Part shown: piece by piece, positions 9,411-18,315 of the stretch
Layout: every line of letters starts with the position of its first letter
How positions within the stretch are numbered: the stretch's first letter is position 1
From: Bifidobacterium longum subsp. infantis ATCC 15697 = JCM 1222 = DSM 20088
GTDB lineage: Bacteria > Actinomycetota > Actinomycetes > Actinomycetales > Bifidobacteriaceae
NCBI RefSeq assembly: GCF_000269965.1
Contig: NC_017219.1
Coordinates: forward strand, 62,001-126,000
Reading direction: 5' to 3'
Length of the DNA: 64,000 bases
The notes under the pieces: generated by a model
Database searches by the model: none
Told to the model about the DNA's origin: nothing
Seen by the model: only the letters and a program-made list of their open reading frames with translations
Position numbers and translations under genes: made by a program

Positions 9411-11051
9411 TTGGCCAACGATTTCTGGATTCTGCTGGCCATGGTCATCTATTTTGCGGCCATGCTGTCCATCGGATTCATCTACTCCAAACGCTCCAAC
9501 TCCTCCTCCAAGGAATACTTCGCGGGCGGGCGCGGCGTGGGGCCGTGGCTCACGGCCCTGAGCGCCGAAGCCTCCGACATGAGCGGCTGGCTGCTGATGG
9601 GCCTGCCGGGCCTGGCCTACTTCACCGGCGCGGCCGACCCGATGTGGACCGCCATCGGCCTGGCGCTCGGCACCTATCTCAACTGGAAGCTTGTGGCCCG
9701 GCGACTGCGCCGCTACTCGGTAGTGGCCGGCGATGCCATCACCATTCCTGACTTCTTCGCCAAGCGTTTCCATGACAAGAAGGGCGTGGTCTCCACCATC
9801 GCGGCCGTGATCATCCTGGTGTTCTTCAGCGTGTACGTGGGCAGCTGCTTCGTGACCGTGGGCAAGCTGTTCGCCACGTTGTTCGGTTTCGACTACCACG
9901 TCATGATGATCATCGGCGCGGTGGTCGTGTTCGTCTACACCGTGGTGGGCGGCTACTTGTCCGTGGTGATGACCGACTTCATTCAAGGCATGCTCATGTT
10001 CTTCGCGCTCGCGGTGGTGTTCATCGGCACCGTGGCCAGCGCGGGCGGCATCGACAACACCGTGGAATTCCTGCGTGCCATCCCCGGCTACCTGTCCGGC
10101 ACGCAGGTGGCCGCGCCCAAGCTGGACCCGGCCACCGGCCAGCAGCTCGTCGAGGCGGGCAAGGCCGTGTTCGGCGCGCCCTCCGACTACGGCATCATCA
10201 CCATCATCTCCATGCTGGCGTGGGGCCTGGGTTACTTCGGTATGCCGCAGGTGCTGGTGCGCTTCCTGTCCATCCGCAGCGTGGAAGAAGTGCGCAAGTC
10301 CCGAATCATCGCCACCTCCTGGTGCGTGATTTCGCTGGGTTGCGCGGTGTGCATCGGCTTGGTGGGGCGCGCGATGATGCCCACCGAACTGCTGACCTCC
10401 ACCGATGCGGAAACCATTTTCATCGTGCTGGCGCAGACCCTGCTGCCGAGCTTCATGTGCGGCGTGGTGGTCTCCGGCATTTTCGCGGCCTCGATGAGCT
10501 CCAGCTCCTCGTATCTGATCATCGGCGCTTCGGCCATGGGCGAGAACATCTTCCGCGGGCTGCTGCACCGCAAGGCCACCGACAAGCAGGTCATGATCGT
10601 GGCCAGGGTCACGCTGGTGGTCATGTTCCTGTTCGGTATTCTGGTGGCATACGACCAGAACTCGTCGATCTTCCAGGTGGTGTCTTACGCGTGGGCCGGG
10701 CTTGGCGCCTCATTCGGCCCGTTGATGCTGTGCTCGCTATACTGGCGTCGCGCCAACAAGGCCGGCGCCGTGGCCGGCATGCTGTCCGGCACGGCGGCCG
10801 TGCTGATCTGGCACAACCTCGTCAAGCCCTTGGGCGGCGTATTCGCCATCTATGAGCTGCTGCCGGCGTTCATCATTTCGCTGCTGTTCATCGTGGTGGT
10901 TTCGTTGCTGACCGCCAAGCCGAACGAGCGTATGCTCTACGAGTTCGACCACTACATGGACGATCCGCTGCCCGGCACCCTGCCGTCCGGCACCGTGCTC
11001 GTCGACGAGCCCATGGAAGCCATGGAGTCCGAGGTCCGCAGCGGCAAATGA
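9411..11051 (+). CDS. putP: Sodium/proline symporter
   Basis: Na+-coupled proline uptake permease of the solute:sodium symporter family, with about 13 hydrophobic segments. Family signatures include SSKEYFAGGRGVGPWLTALSAEASDMSGWLL near the front and FAASMSSSSSYLIIGASA later, the conserved Ser/Thr-rich Na+/substrate region. I place the start at the TTG at 9411 because GAGGAGGGG lies 6 bases before it. The in-frame ATG at 9390 overlaps that site and has none of its own, so it is less likely. Product about 546 residues. The gene faces the minus-strand DUF559 gene, and a palindromic repeat element fills the convergent gap. Confidence 0.93.
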   Translation: MANDFWILLAMVIYFAAMLSIGFIYSKRSNSSSKEYFAGGRGVGPWLTALSAEASDMSGWLLMGLPGLAYFTGAADPMWTAIGLALGTYLNWKLVARRLRRYSVVAGDAITIPDFFAKRFHDKKGVVSTIAAVIILVFFSVYVGSCFVTVGKLFATLFGFDYHVMMIIGAVVVFVYTVVGGYLSVVMTDFIQGMLMFFALAVVFIGTVASAGGIDNTVEFLRAIPGYLSGTQVAAPKLDPATGQQLVEAGKAVFGAPSDYGIITIISMLAWGLGYFGMPQVLVRFLSIRSVEEVRKSRIIATSWCVISLGCAVCIGLVGRAMMPTELLTSTDAETIFIVLAQTLLPSFMCGVVVSGIFAASMSSSSSYLIIGASAMGENIFRGLLHRKATDKQVMIVARVTLVVMFLFGILVAYDQNSSIFQVVSYAWAGLGASFGPLMLCSLYWRRANKAGAVAGMLSGTAAVLIWHNLVKPLGGVFAIYELLPAFIISLLFIVVVSLLTAKPNERMLYEFDHYMDDPLPGTLPSGTVLVDEPMEAMESEVRSGK

Positions 11052-11133
11052 CACGTGCCTGCTGTGCGGTCGGCTCGTATGGCAGAGGAGTGGCTTTTTT
11101 GTGGTTCGGCAGGAACCATTGAGGCCAAAACGG

Positions 11134-11327
11134 ACTTCGAGGGGCTGATTTGACGTTCTGGAGAGGTCTACTTCCGTTTCAAGGGGCTGATGCCTGAGTA
11201 GACGCGGCTCCAAAACGGCGGAATGGCGTTGGCGTAAGGGCATTGATACACGTGGTCTAGCGGATGATCAGCCCCTTGAAACGGAAGTAGACCTCCGGCG
11301 GAGGCCAAATCAGCCCCTTGAAATGGG
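11134..11327. repeat. Palindromic intergenic element, copy 1
   Basis: About 190 bp with nested inverted arms. The inner arm AGGTCTACTTCCGTTTC plus AAGGGGCTGAT (about 11164-11191) is perfectly complementary to 11268-11295. An outer arm CGAGGGGCTGATTTG (11139-11153) pairs with CAAATCAGCCCCTTG (11306-11320). The centre carries the family core CGGCGGAATGGCGTTGG (about 11216-11232). It occupies the convergent gap between putP and the DUF559 gene. Related copies are at 14341, 46259 and 57171. Short reading frames across it are by-products of the repeat. Confidence 0.85.
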
Positions 11328-11380
11328 TTTTGAATACCGTAGCGCGGTGCGGACGGTGCGGACTGACTCTACCGGGCTTA

Positions 11381-12367
11381 TTATTCCTGCGTCGTCGGAA
11401 TAATTGGCAGCAGAGGCTCGAATTTCAGCCGTTTGTACAGCGGAATACGGCGTAGCTTTCGGACATCGCTAATTTGCTGGGTGGTTTGCCGCATCGTGAG
11501 CTGGACCGTTTTGCCCGTAACCTCCTGTATCCTTTCGGCAACTCTTCGGGCAAGGGCCTCTTCTCCCGCTTCGTTGCCAATATCTAATTTGGTGACTTGA
11601 ATGTACTTCCAGCCAGCGTCTTCGATCATCTGGCGGCGTCTCGCGTCATTCAGCCATTGCCCGGCATGATGAGAGCCTTCGTATTCGATGCATACCTTGA
11701 ATTCAGGGTATGCAAGATCGAGATATATGGGTCTGGTGTTGTTTCCTACGAATATTGGATAATTCACCTGCGGGCAATCCAGACCGTATTTCAAGAGAGC
11801 CAAACGAGTTCGTGTTTCCATGGAGGAATCTGTGCCCGCGCGCGCCAAAAGTAGGGCGCGACGGCATTTGTTATACCCGCGGAACAAATACGAATTGGCT
11901 CCATTCTCTTTGTCGGCTCGCACCTGGGCCTCGGCCTCATCGAGATACAGAGAAAGGGCGTCGATGGTTGTTCTGCAGAGCCTTCGATCTCGTCGCATCA
12001 TGGAATCAGCGAGAACGATGAGTTCTTCAAGTTCGAGATACGCGGAGAACATGGCCCATGTGCAAGCTGGTGAAGTGCATGTGAATTGTCCCTCGATTAT
12101 GACCGTGTCTAGTGGGAAAGGCCATACAACCACTTTGACCCCCACAATGTGCCGTTTGTCATTGGCGTGTGGAACCGCAACAATGGTTGTAGTTGCAAGG
12201 CCTCTGTGTTTGCTTGATATGCGGGGTACTTCAATTGACAAAAGCTCCAACGCTGTTGTCAGGGCATAAGGTGGGCGCCATGCGCTTCGTCGTTGAACAT
12301 CTGCGCACGTCTGCATTCGTTGATACTTCTGCATTGTCAGCTCGGTCAATGCCGTTGAGCTACCCAT
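11381..12367 (-). CDS. DUF559 (very-short-patch-repair-endonuclease-like fold) protein with AbiEi-like front part
   Basis: A 328-residue protein. The C-terminal third reads as a DUF559 domain, a relative of Vsr/restriction endonuclease folds: YLDLAYPEFKVCIEYEGSHH, then RRQMIEDAGWKYIQVTKLDI. The spaced Asp and the E-x-E with a following His are the expected catalytic-type residues, though nuclease activity is not shown by sequence alone. The N-terminal two thirds have the look of actinobacterial AbiEi/DUF559 proteins. The start ATG 12367 has AAGGGG eight bases upstream; an in-frame GTG at 12376 overlaps that site. It lies alone, with three DnaA-box-like sites upstream at 12450-12480. Its role (DNA repair, defence or otherwise) is unknown. 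Confidence 0.7.
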   Translation of the reverse strand: MGSSTALTELTMQKYQRMQTCADVQRRSAWRPPYALTTALELLSIEVPRISSKHRGLATTTIVAVPHANDKRHIVGVKVVVWPFPLDTVIIEGQFTCTSPACTWAMFSAYLELEELIVLADSMMRRDRRLCRTTIDALSLYLDEAEAQVRADKENGANSYLFRGYNKCRRALLLARAGTDSSMETRTRLALLKYGLDCPQVNYPIFVGNNTRPIYLDLAYPEFKVCIEYEGSHHAGQWLNDARRRQMIEDAGWKYIQVTKLDIGNEAGEEALARRVAERIQEVTGKTVQLTMRQTTQQISDVRKLRRIPLYKRLKFEPLLPIIPTTQE

Positions 12368-12449
12368 GATGATCACCCCTTCGTGATGTTCGCTTTGTCC
12401 TCGCAGTGTAGAGTCCGGCTACCGGCCTTGTCTACCGCCCCAATTTTTC

Positions 12450-12480
12450 GGTGGATAAATGTGGATAAGTCGGTGGATAA
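12450..12480 (-). promoter_or_regulatory. Three clustered DnaA-box-like sites
   Basis: On the minus strand, one perfect TTATCCACA (12460-12468, read here as TGTGGATAA) is flanked by two one-mismatch sites (GGTGGATAA at 12450-12458 and 12472-12480). Spacing is close to one helical turn. They lie about 80 bp upstream of the DUF559 gene start and 140 bp upstream of the amidohydrolase. The rest of this ~250-bp divergent gap shows nothing clear. Confidence 0.55.
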
Positions 12481-12620
12481 ACTATGGGTGTTCATCGCAG
12501 TTGCAGGCCATCCCGCAATTACATGGAACGTAGGGGTTTGCAGGCAGCCAGCGGGAATCGCCGCCGACGGTGCGATTCAGCTTGAACGAATCTCCATGGC
12601 GTTCATGCAAAGGTGGCATG

Positions 12621-14240
12621 ATGGCGGGTATGAGTAGCTTGGTGCGTATTGTCAATGCCGGTGTTCCGGGGTCTCAGGACCACGTGGATGTGGTGCTTCG
12701 CGATGGGGTTGTTGCGTCTGTCGGCCCTGCTGGAACGGTCTCGGCTTCGGACGGCACGATGCAGACTAAGGCGCATACGACATCGTTGGCATACGCGACG
12801 AATGCCATTGCTTCTGGCAGCGTCTCAATCCCAACGTCGGCCGCCGCACCCACCGACGAAACCACCATCGACGCCGACGGCCTGTGGGTTATTCCCGGCC
12901 TGTGGGACTGCCATACGCACTTCACGCAATGGGCTAAGACGCTGGGCCGACTGGACCTCATCAATGCCCGTTCCGCCGCCGAAGCGATGGACATGTTGCG
13001 CCGTCATCTGGATGAGCGCCGCGCCGCCGGCACGCTTGACCCGGATGCCTTCGTGGTGGGCATGCGATTCCGTCACTCGCTGTGGGCCGACGACGAGCAG
13101 CCCACACTGGCTGCAATTGACGCCGTGACCGGCGAACAGCCGGTGGCCCTCTCCAGCGCGGACATGCACTGCGGATGGGTGAACTCCGCCGCGGCCCGCA
13201 GGCTTGGCGTACATGTGGACGAATCCGGTCTGGTCGGTGAACTCGAATGGTTCAACGCCTACACCGCCTTCGACAAGGTGCCGGGCGCTGCTGAAGAGAC
13301 TGACCGTCTGCTGCGCGAGGCCGAACAGGACGCCGCAAGCAAGGGCGTGGTGGGCATCCGCGATTATGAAATGGCCGAAAACATCGATACGTGGATCAAT
13401 CGTTTCGCGGCCGGCATTAACGGTTTGCGCGTGGACGCTGGTGTATACCCCGAGCGGTTGCAAGCCGCCATTGACGCGGGTTGGCATACCGGCAACCCAC
13501 TGCCGGGCAGCGCCGGGCTCGGCCATGTGGGCGCCATGAAGCTCATCTCGGACGGATCGCTCAACACTCGCTCCGCCTACTGCTCCACGCCGTATTCGGG
13601 CATCGAGCCGCCGACGTATGGCACGCTGAGCTACACGCCGCAGCAAATCGAAGACTATATGCGCCTAGCCGCCGAGCATGGCTTCGACATTGCCTGCCAC
13701 GCCATTGGCGACGAAGCGAACACCATTGCGCTCAACGCAGTCGCTGCCACGCACGCACATGGATCGATCGAGCACGCGCAGATGCTCAAACCCTTCGATA
13801 TCCCGCGTTTCGCCGAGCTGGGGCTCGCGGCCAGTATCCAGCCGCAGCACGCCATGGATGACCGCGACGTCATCACCCGTTTCTGGGCCAACCCGGCCGG
13901 CATCCCTTATCCGTTCAGGGCCCTCCACGACGCCGGTACCACGCTGCGCATGGGCTCGGATGCGCCCGTGGCCCCGCTGGACCCGTGGCTGGCCATTTCC
14001 GCCGCCGTGTTCGGCGCCGAAAGCTCTGACCGCGACCCGTTCCAGCCCGAGCAGTGCCTCGATGTGCGCACCTCGCTGGCAGCCTCGACCGCCACTGGCC
14101 GTGACCGTCTTGCATCCGGCGACCCGGCCGATGTGGTGTTGCTGGACGCCGACCCATACGCCGCCGATACTCCGGAAGCCATGCGCGCTATGCCGCAACA
14201 CGTCGTAATGACATTGCTGTGCGGGGAGCGTACGTATTGA
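12621..14240 (+). CDS. Amidohydrolase family protein (YtcJ-like metal-dependent hydrolase)
   Basis: A TIM-barrel metal-dependent amidohydrolase of about 539 residues. Metal-binding signatures are visible: LWDCHTHF (N-terminal HxH), ACHAIGDEAN and IEHAQM (later His ligands) and MGSDAPVAPLDPW (the terminal Asp region). This order matches the amidohydrolase-3/YtcJ branch, whose natural substrates are mostly unknown. I place the start at ATG 12621, five bases after AAAGGTGG; nearby in-frame ATGs at 12618 and 12630 are alternatives. The stretch after the first strand (residues about 30-65) is Ala/Thr-rich and looks like an insertion. A convergent palindromic element separates it from trpS. Confidence 0.88.
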   Translation: MAGMSSLVRIVNAGVPGSQDHVDVVLRDGVVASVGPAGTVSASDGTMQTKAHTTSLAYATNAIASGSVSIPTSAAAPTDETTIDADGLWVIPGLWDCHTHFTQWAKTLGRLDLINARSAAEAMDMLRRHLDERRAAGTLDPDAFVVGMRFRHSLWADDEQPTLAAIDAVTGEQPVALSSADMHCGWVNSAAARRLGVHVDESGLVGELEWFNAYTAFDKVPGAAEETDRLLREAEQDAASKGVVGIRDYEMAENIDTWINRFAAGINGLRVDAGVYPERLQAAIDAGWHTGNPLPGSAGLGHVGAMKLISDGSLNTRSAYCSTPYSGIEPPTYGTLSYTPQQIEDYMRLAAEHGFDIACHAIGDEANTIALNAVAATHAHGSIEHAQMLKPFDIPRFAELGLAASIQPQHAMDDRDVITRFWANPAGIPYPFRALHDAGTTLRMGSDAPVAPLDPWLAISAAVFGAESSDRDPFQPEQCLDVRTSLAASTATGRDRLASGDPADVVLLDADPYAADTPEAMRAMPQHVVMTLLCGERTY

Positions 14241-14340
14241 TGCAAGCCATCGGCATGAAGTGACCAGAGGTCCGTCTTGATAGCCGCGTTGCACGGAAAA
14301 CATGTTGTGTTTTTTGAATTGAGAGTTACTAACGCTTGAT

Positions 14341-14542
14341 TCTCCGTTTCAAGGGGCGTATTTGAGCCTTTCCGGAGGTCTATCTCCGTTTCAAGGGGCT
14401 GGTCATGCGCTCAATCTCAGATAAAATCCCATTCACGCCAACGTCATTCCGCCGTTTTTGTGCCTCGCCTACTTGAGCAACAGCCCCTCGAAGCGGAGAT
14501 AGACCTCCGGAAAACAAGAAATCCGCCCCTCGAAGTGAAGAT
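14341..14542. repeat. Palindromic intergenic element, copy 2 (inverted orientation)
   Basis: About 200 bp in the convergent gap between the amidohydrolase and trpS. The inner arm CCGGAGGTCTATCTCCG plus TTTCAAGGGGCTG (about 14372-14401) pairs with CAGCCCCTCGAAGCGGAGATAGACCTCCGG starting near 14480. An outer pair uses CAAGGGGCG and CGCCCCTCG. The family core appears on the minus strand (CGGCGGAATGACGTTGG), so this copy is inverted relative to the other three. Its arms read TATCTCCG where copy 1 reads TACTTCCG, with the matching change in the opposite arm. Confidence 0.85.
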
Positions 14543-14566
14543 AGGACACAGCAGACGCCGCAATGC

Positions 14567-14609
14567 AAAAAACGCCGTGTCAGTTGCCCAGTTGGGGCTG
14601 ACACGGCGT
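14567..14609 (-). terminator. Rho-independent terminator of trpS
   Basis: Read on the minus strand, a 12-bp perfect stem ACGCCGTGTCAG...CTGACACGGCGT is followed directly by six T residues, 22 bases after the trpS stop. This is the clearest intrinsic terminator in the window. Confidence 0.92.
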
Positions 14610-14631
14610 CTTGCTACGAGCGGCGGGAAAA

Positions 14632-15723
14632 TCAGTACTTCATGCCCATGGCCTCGCGCACCTGGTCGAGGGTCTCCTCGGCGATGGCGTTGGCGCGCTT
14701 GTTGCCGTCGTGCAGGATGTCACGAATGGAGTCCATGTCCTTGGCCAGCTCGGCGCGGCGCTCGCGGTGCGGGGCCAGGAACTCGTTGACTGATTCGATG
14801 ACGTATGCCTTGAGTGCGCCGGCGCCGGAATCACCGATCTCCTCGGCGATGTCCTTCGGGTCGCGGCCGGTCACTAGACCGGCGGTGGTCAGCAGGGCGG
14901 AGACCTGCGGGCGGGCAACCGGGTCGAAGGTGATGCGGCGCTCGGAATCGGTCGGGCTCTTCTTGATGAGCTTGGCGGTTTCCTCGGCGGTGGCGCCCAG
15001 CATGATGGAGTTGCCGTACGACTTGCTCATCTTGCGGCCGTCGAGACCCGGAATCTCCGGTGCCTCAGACAGAATGGCGGCCGGCTCCGGGAACACTGGG
15101 TTCTTCTTGGCGTAACGCTCGTTGAAACGGCGGGCGATGGTGCGCGTGATTTCCACGTGCGGCAGGTTGTCCTTACCGATTGGCACGACGTTGGCCTTGC
15201 AGAAGAGGATGTCGCACGCCTGATGCACCGGGTAGGTGAGCAGCAGACCGGTCAGCGCGTGGCCGGACGCCTCCATCTCGGACTTCACGGTCGGGTTGCG
15301 GTGCAGCTCAGCCTCGGTGACCAGGGACAGGAACGGCAGCAGCAGCTGGTTCTCGGCCGGCACGGCGGAGTGGGTGAACATCATGGTCTTGTTCGGATCG
15401 ATGCCGGCGGCCATGTAGTCGAGCACCAGGTTCAGTACGTTGTCTTGGATGTGCTCGGTGGTGTCACGGTCGGTGATCACCTGGTAGTCGGCGATGATGA
15501 TGTTCGTGTTGACGCCGCGCTCCTGCATGGCGACACGCTCACGGATCGAGCCGAAGTAGTGGCCGAGGTGCAGCCGGCCGGTCGGACGGTCGCCGGTCAA
15601 CATGGTGAAGGACGACGGCTTGGCCTCCAGCTTGGCGAGCGTTTCGTCCGAACGCTTTTTGGCCGCGAGGAAGCTCGCGCTTATCTCATTGCCTGCCGCT
15701 GTCAGTTGCTGCTCGTCGGTCAT
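14632..15723 (-). CDS. trpS: Tryptophanyl-tRNA synthetase
   Basis: Class I aminoacyl-tRNA synthetase that charges tRNA-Trp. The 363-residue product has the HIGH-type motif RLHLGHYFGSI near residue 50 and the KMSKS motif GRKMSKSYGNSI near residue 215. Length is slightly above the usual 330-350 owing to about 35 extra N-terminal residues. The start ATG 15723 has AAAGGAT upstream; the frame stays open further but without a better site. Divergent from the DUF3073 gene. No T-box or leader peptide is recognisable in the 133-bp divergent gap. Confidence 0.96.
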   Translation of the reverse strand: MTDEQQLTAAGNEISASFLAAKKRSDETLAKLEAKPSSFTMLTGDRPTGRLHLGHYFGSIRERVAMQERGVNTNIIIADYQVITDRDTTEHIQDNVLNLVLDYMAAGIDPNKTMMFTHSAVPAENQLLLPFLSLVTEAELHRNPTVKSEMEASGHALTGLLLTYPVHQACDILFCKANVVPIGKDNLPHVEITRTIARRFNERYAKKNPVFPEPAAILSEAPEIPGLDGRKMSKSYGNSIMLGATAEETAKLIKKSPTDSERRITFDPVARPQVSALLTTAGLVTGRDPKDIAEEIGDSGAGALKAYVIESVNEFLAPHRERRAELAKDMDSIRDILHDGNKRANAIAEETLDQVREAMGMKY

Positions 15724-15856
15724 GCGAAAATCCTTTAAATAGGGCTCAGATAAACGCTTTTTATGGTAAAAGTGTGAGCCGACAACGAACAAGCCACTAT
15801 TAGTGGTACTCTCTATTGTTGATGAATCGAACAGCACAGTAATCGCAGGGGGTCAG

Positions 15857-16243
15857 ATGGGCCGCGGACGTCAAAAAGCAAAACAGCAGAAAATTGCCCG
15901 AAAGCTCAAGTACCTGACCACCGATACCGATTACGATGAGCTGGCAAAAGAGCTGAGCGAGCAGGAGCCGGGAACGGGCTCTCCTGACCCGTTCGCCGAT
16001 ATTGATGATCAGTATGCGGACAAGGATGTGGATTCTGCTGCTGACGCCGACGCCGCCAAGGTCTCGCCCGCCGCGCAGGAGGACGACCTCGACGAGTACG
16101 CCAAGTGGGCAGCCGAAGCCGCCGCAAAGGCGACCAGCGGCGAGTTCCCGGCCTCCGCGCCGGCCGCGCCCAAGCCGAAGCCGGCCCCGCGCAAGCCGAT
16201 TCCGATGCCCATGCCCTCAGCGCTGAAGCCGAAGAAGAGCTGA
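15857..16243 (+). CDS. DUF3073 family protein
   Basis: A 128-residue protein typical of actinobacteria. It opens with the conserved basic stretch MGRGRQKAKQQKIARKLKY followed by TDTDYDELAKEL; the remainder is acidic then Ala/Pro/Lys-rich and probably disordered. Function is unknown. The ATG at 15857 is preceded by CAGGGGGTC. It lies 14 bases before the response regulator gene and may be co-transcribed with it. Confidence 0.88.
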   Translation: MGRGRQKAKQQKIARKLKYLTTDTDYDELAKELSEQEPGTGSPDPFADIDDQYADKDVDSAADADAAKVSPAAQEDDLDEYAKWAAEAAAKATSGEFPASAPAAPKPKPAPRKPIPMPMPSALKPKKS

Positions 16244-16257
16244 ACGCACGTAGGCAT

Positions 16258-16929
16258 ATGTCGGATATCAGCGGGCGGGATGGATCGCAGCCCACCATGC
16301 TCATCATGGACAACGACCGCATGGCCTTGATGGCATTGCAGTCGATTCTGGCGAAGGCACTGCCCGACTTCGAATTGTTGCCGCCGGTGAGCGAGGGCAG
16401 CAAAGCCATTCAGCTGTGCACGGCCACCAAACGCCCGCCTGCTGTGCTATTGGCCGATATCGCGATGAACGACATCAACGGCCCGGATGTGGTGCGTGCA
16501 ATCCGCAGGGAAAACGCGACCACGGCGATACTGGCCATTACCGCCTCGATTGTGGGCCGACATGCCAAAGAGATGGCCCGGGCCGGCGCACAGGGCATCA
16601 TGAGCAAGAACGATGATGTGCGGTTGCAGGCCGTGGCGATTCGTCAGGTACAGGCCGGCAAAATATGGGGCGATGGTGGCGACGTGCGGTTCGAGACCGC
16701 GGCCGTTGCGTCCGCGCGCATCAAGGCCGAGAAGGACAACCGGCTGAGCGCGCGTGAGATGGAGGTTGCGGAACTGTGGTCCCGAGGCCGGACCATGCCG
16801 CAGATCGCCACCGAACTGTCCATCACCGAAACCACCGTGCGTACGCATTTGATGCGTGCGGCCGACAAGCTCGGCGCCGGCAATCTCAAGGAACTTATCG
16901 GCGCATGGATTCGCATGAACCTGCACTGA
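16258..16929 (+). CDS. LuxR/NarL-family response regulator
   Basis: A two-component response regulator of 223 residues. The N-terminal receiver domain shows the acidic pocket MDND near residue 16 and the probable phospho-acceptor Asp in VLLADIAM near residue 66. The C-terminal helix-turn-helix is SAREMEVAELWSRGRTMPQIATELS then ITETTVRTHLMRAADKLGA, a LuxR-type DNA-binding domain. I use the ATG at 16258, as the open frame upstream (from 16105) overlaps the DUF3073 gene. The kinase gene follows 67 bases later, so it is the likely partner. Target genes are unknown; the MFS exporter further downstream is one candidate by position. Confidence 0.9.
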   Translation: MSDISGRDGSQPTMLIMDNDRMALMALQSILAKALPDFELLPPVSEGSKAIQLCTATKRPPAVLLADIAMNDINGPDVVRAIRRENATTAILAITASIVGRHAKEMARAGAQGIMSKNDDVRLQAVAIRQVQAGKIWGDGGDVRFETAAVASARIKAEKDNRLSAREMEVAELWSRGRTMPQIATELSITETTVRTHLMRAADKLGAGNLKELIGAWIRMNLH

Positions 16930-16996
16930 TGAAGGCGCCGATGGGTGTGTGGGGACACGGTAGAAGAAGCGCAAGACGCATAAGGGGAGCGGCCCG

Positions 16997-18148
16997 GTGA
17001 AACGTCCGATTATCATTTCGCGGCATTCGTCGTATTCGTATAGTCACGCCGACGGCAAGAAGCATCATCAGATTGATATCGATATAGAACTCAAGCATCC
17101 GCTGGCGATGTTCGGCCCGATCGGTGTGCTTGCGGTGGCAGCCATCGTCTATGCGGTGACCGGGTCGTGGCTGGTCACGGCGTCGGCGGCGCTGACGGCA
17201 AGCGTGCTGCTGGTATTACTGGGCATTGCGTTGCGCTGGCGCAAGCGCGTGGTGAATCAGGAGAACGAAAACGAGCAGATGGAATCGGCGCTGGCCGATT
17301 TGCGCCACGGCAACCAGCTCGCGATCGAACTGCACGACACGCTGTCCAACGATCTGACGTATATCTCGACCATCGCCCGGAATAATCTGGCCGCGCCAGC
17401 CGGCATCGATGGTGGCGACTGGCAGCGCGTGCTGGATCGCAGCCAACGTGCCTTTGCGGAAGTGCATGGCATCATCGATTTTCTGACCGAGCAGAGCGGA
17501 ATGGACGCCGGCTTCCGGGACGAGTCCTTGCCGGTCGGTGGCACCGGGACATCTGAGGTGGCGACTGCAGAACCAGGGCAGGTTGATTCGCCGACGAAAG
17601 AATCCGCCCTGGCTCGTGACCCGGTAGGCACCGGGAGCTGTCCAGCGATTGCGAATGAGGTGGTTGACAATGCCGTGCCCGAGAACGCCGGTGGCGATGA
17701 CCGTACGCAATCCACAGCGGGCATGCCGCAGTCCTTCGTCACGCGTGTGAAGGCGCAGATCACCGATACCGAGGAGTTTCTGGAGGCGCAGGGCTATCGG
17801 GGGACGGCCGCGGTCAACGGCATCGCCATGGTCGTGGACCCCGAGGCGGCGGCCGAGGCGCTGTCGCTGATAACGGAGATCGGCACGAATATCCGCCGCC
17901 ATGCACCGGCGGGAGATGATTCCTATCTGCTGTTCGTCACGCTGTCTCCCGAATGGATTGAGATTCGTGAGACCAACGATATCCGTGACGATGCCGACGC
18001 GCAGAGTGGCCTGTCCGCGCAGGAGCTGTCGGGGCGTGGGCTGGCCATGCATCGCACCCGTGTGCAGGAGTTGGGCGGTGAATTGACCACCCGTTCGGAT
18101 GATGGCACGTGGATGATTTACGTGCGTATCCCGTGCGTGCGGGGCTGA
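16997..18148 (+). CDS. Two-component sensor histidine kinase (NarL-partner type)
   Basis: A 383-residue membrane kinase. Two hydrophobic segments occur near residues 36-58 and 60-76. They are followed by a HisKA_3-like dimerisation helix with the phospho-acceptor His in IELHDTLSNDLTYIS (near residue 114). A long acidic/variable linker follows (about residues 175-250). The C-terminal ATPase domain has TEIGTNIRRHA as N-box and GRGLAMHRTRVQELGGEL as G-box. With no extracellular domain it probably senses a membrane or intracellular signal. The start is a GTG at 16997 with AAGGGGAGC about 7 bases upstream. Partner of the adjacent response regulator. Confidence 0.88.
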   Translation: MKRPIIISRHSSYSYSHADGKKHHQIDIDIELKHPLAMFGPIGVLAVAAIVYAVTGSWLVTASAALTASVLLVLLGIALRWRKRVVNQENENEQMESALADLRHGNQLAIELHDTLSNDLTYISTIARNNLAAPAGIDGGDWQRVLDRSQRAFAEVHGIIDFLTEQSGMDAGFRDESLPVGGTGTSEVATAEPGQVDSPTKESALARDPVGTGSCPAIANEVVDNAVPENAGGDDRTQSTAGMPQSFVTRVKAQITDTEEFLEAQGYRGTAAVNGIAMVVDPEAAAEALSLITEIGTNIRRHAPAGDDSYLLFVTLSPEWIEIRETNDIRDDADAQSGLSAQELSGRGLAMHRTRVQELGGELTTRSDDGTWMIYVRIPCVRG

Positions 18149-18315
18149 TGGGGCAGAAGCTGCGATGTCCGGCGTCCGGCGCTGATTGTGCCCTGTCCTC
18201 ACAAATGAGGACGACGACCGCAGCCATGTCCCCATAACCGAGGATTGCGGGTGTTCGGCTCGGCGGCGGCTCCCTATGGTGGCGTCCATAAGGACCAATC
18301 CCAGGGAGGGCAACG

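Noticed and set aside
9339..10568. 409-codon frame opposite putP, His/Glu/Gly-rich
   Set aside because: Low-complexity antisense shadow of a membrane-protein gene.
14380..14604. Short frames across the palindromic elements (also near 11050, 46086 and 57206) with repeated LKR/GAD-like words
   Set aside because: The recurring words are the translated repeat arms; no RBS and no conservation of frame between copies.
15724..15856. T-box or tryptophan attenuator before trpS
   Set aside because: No T-box sequence, specifier stem or Trp-codon leader peptide is visible in this short gap.
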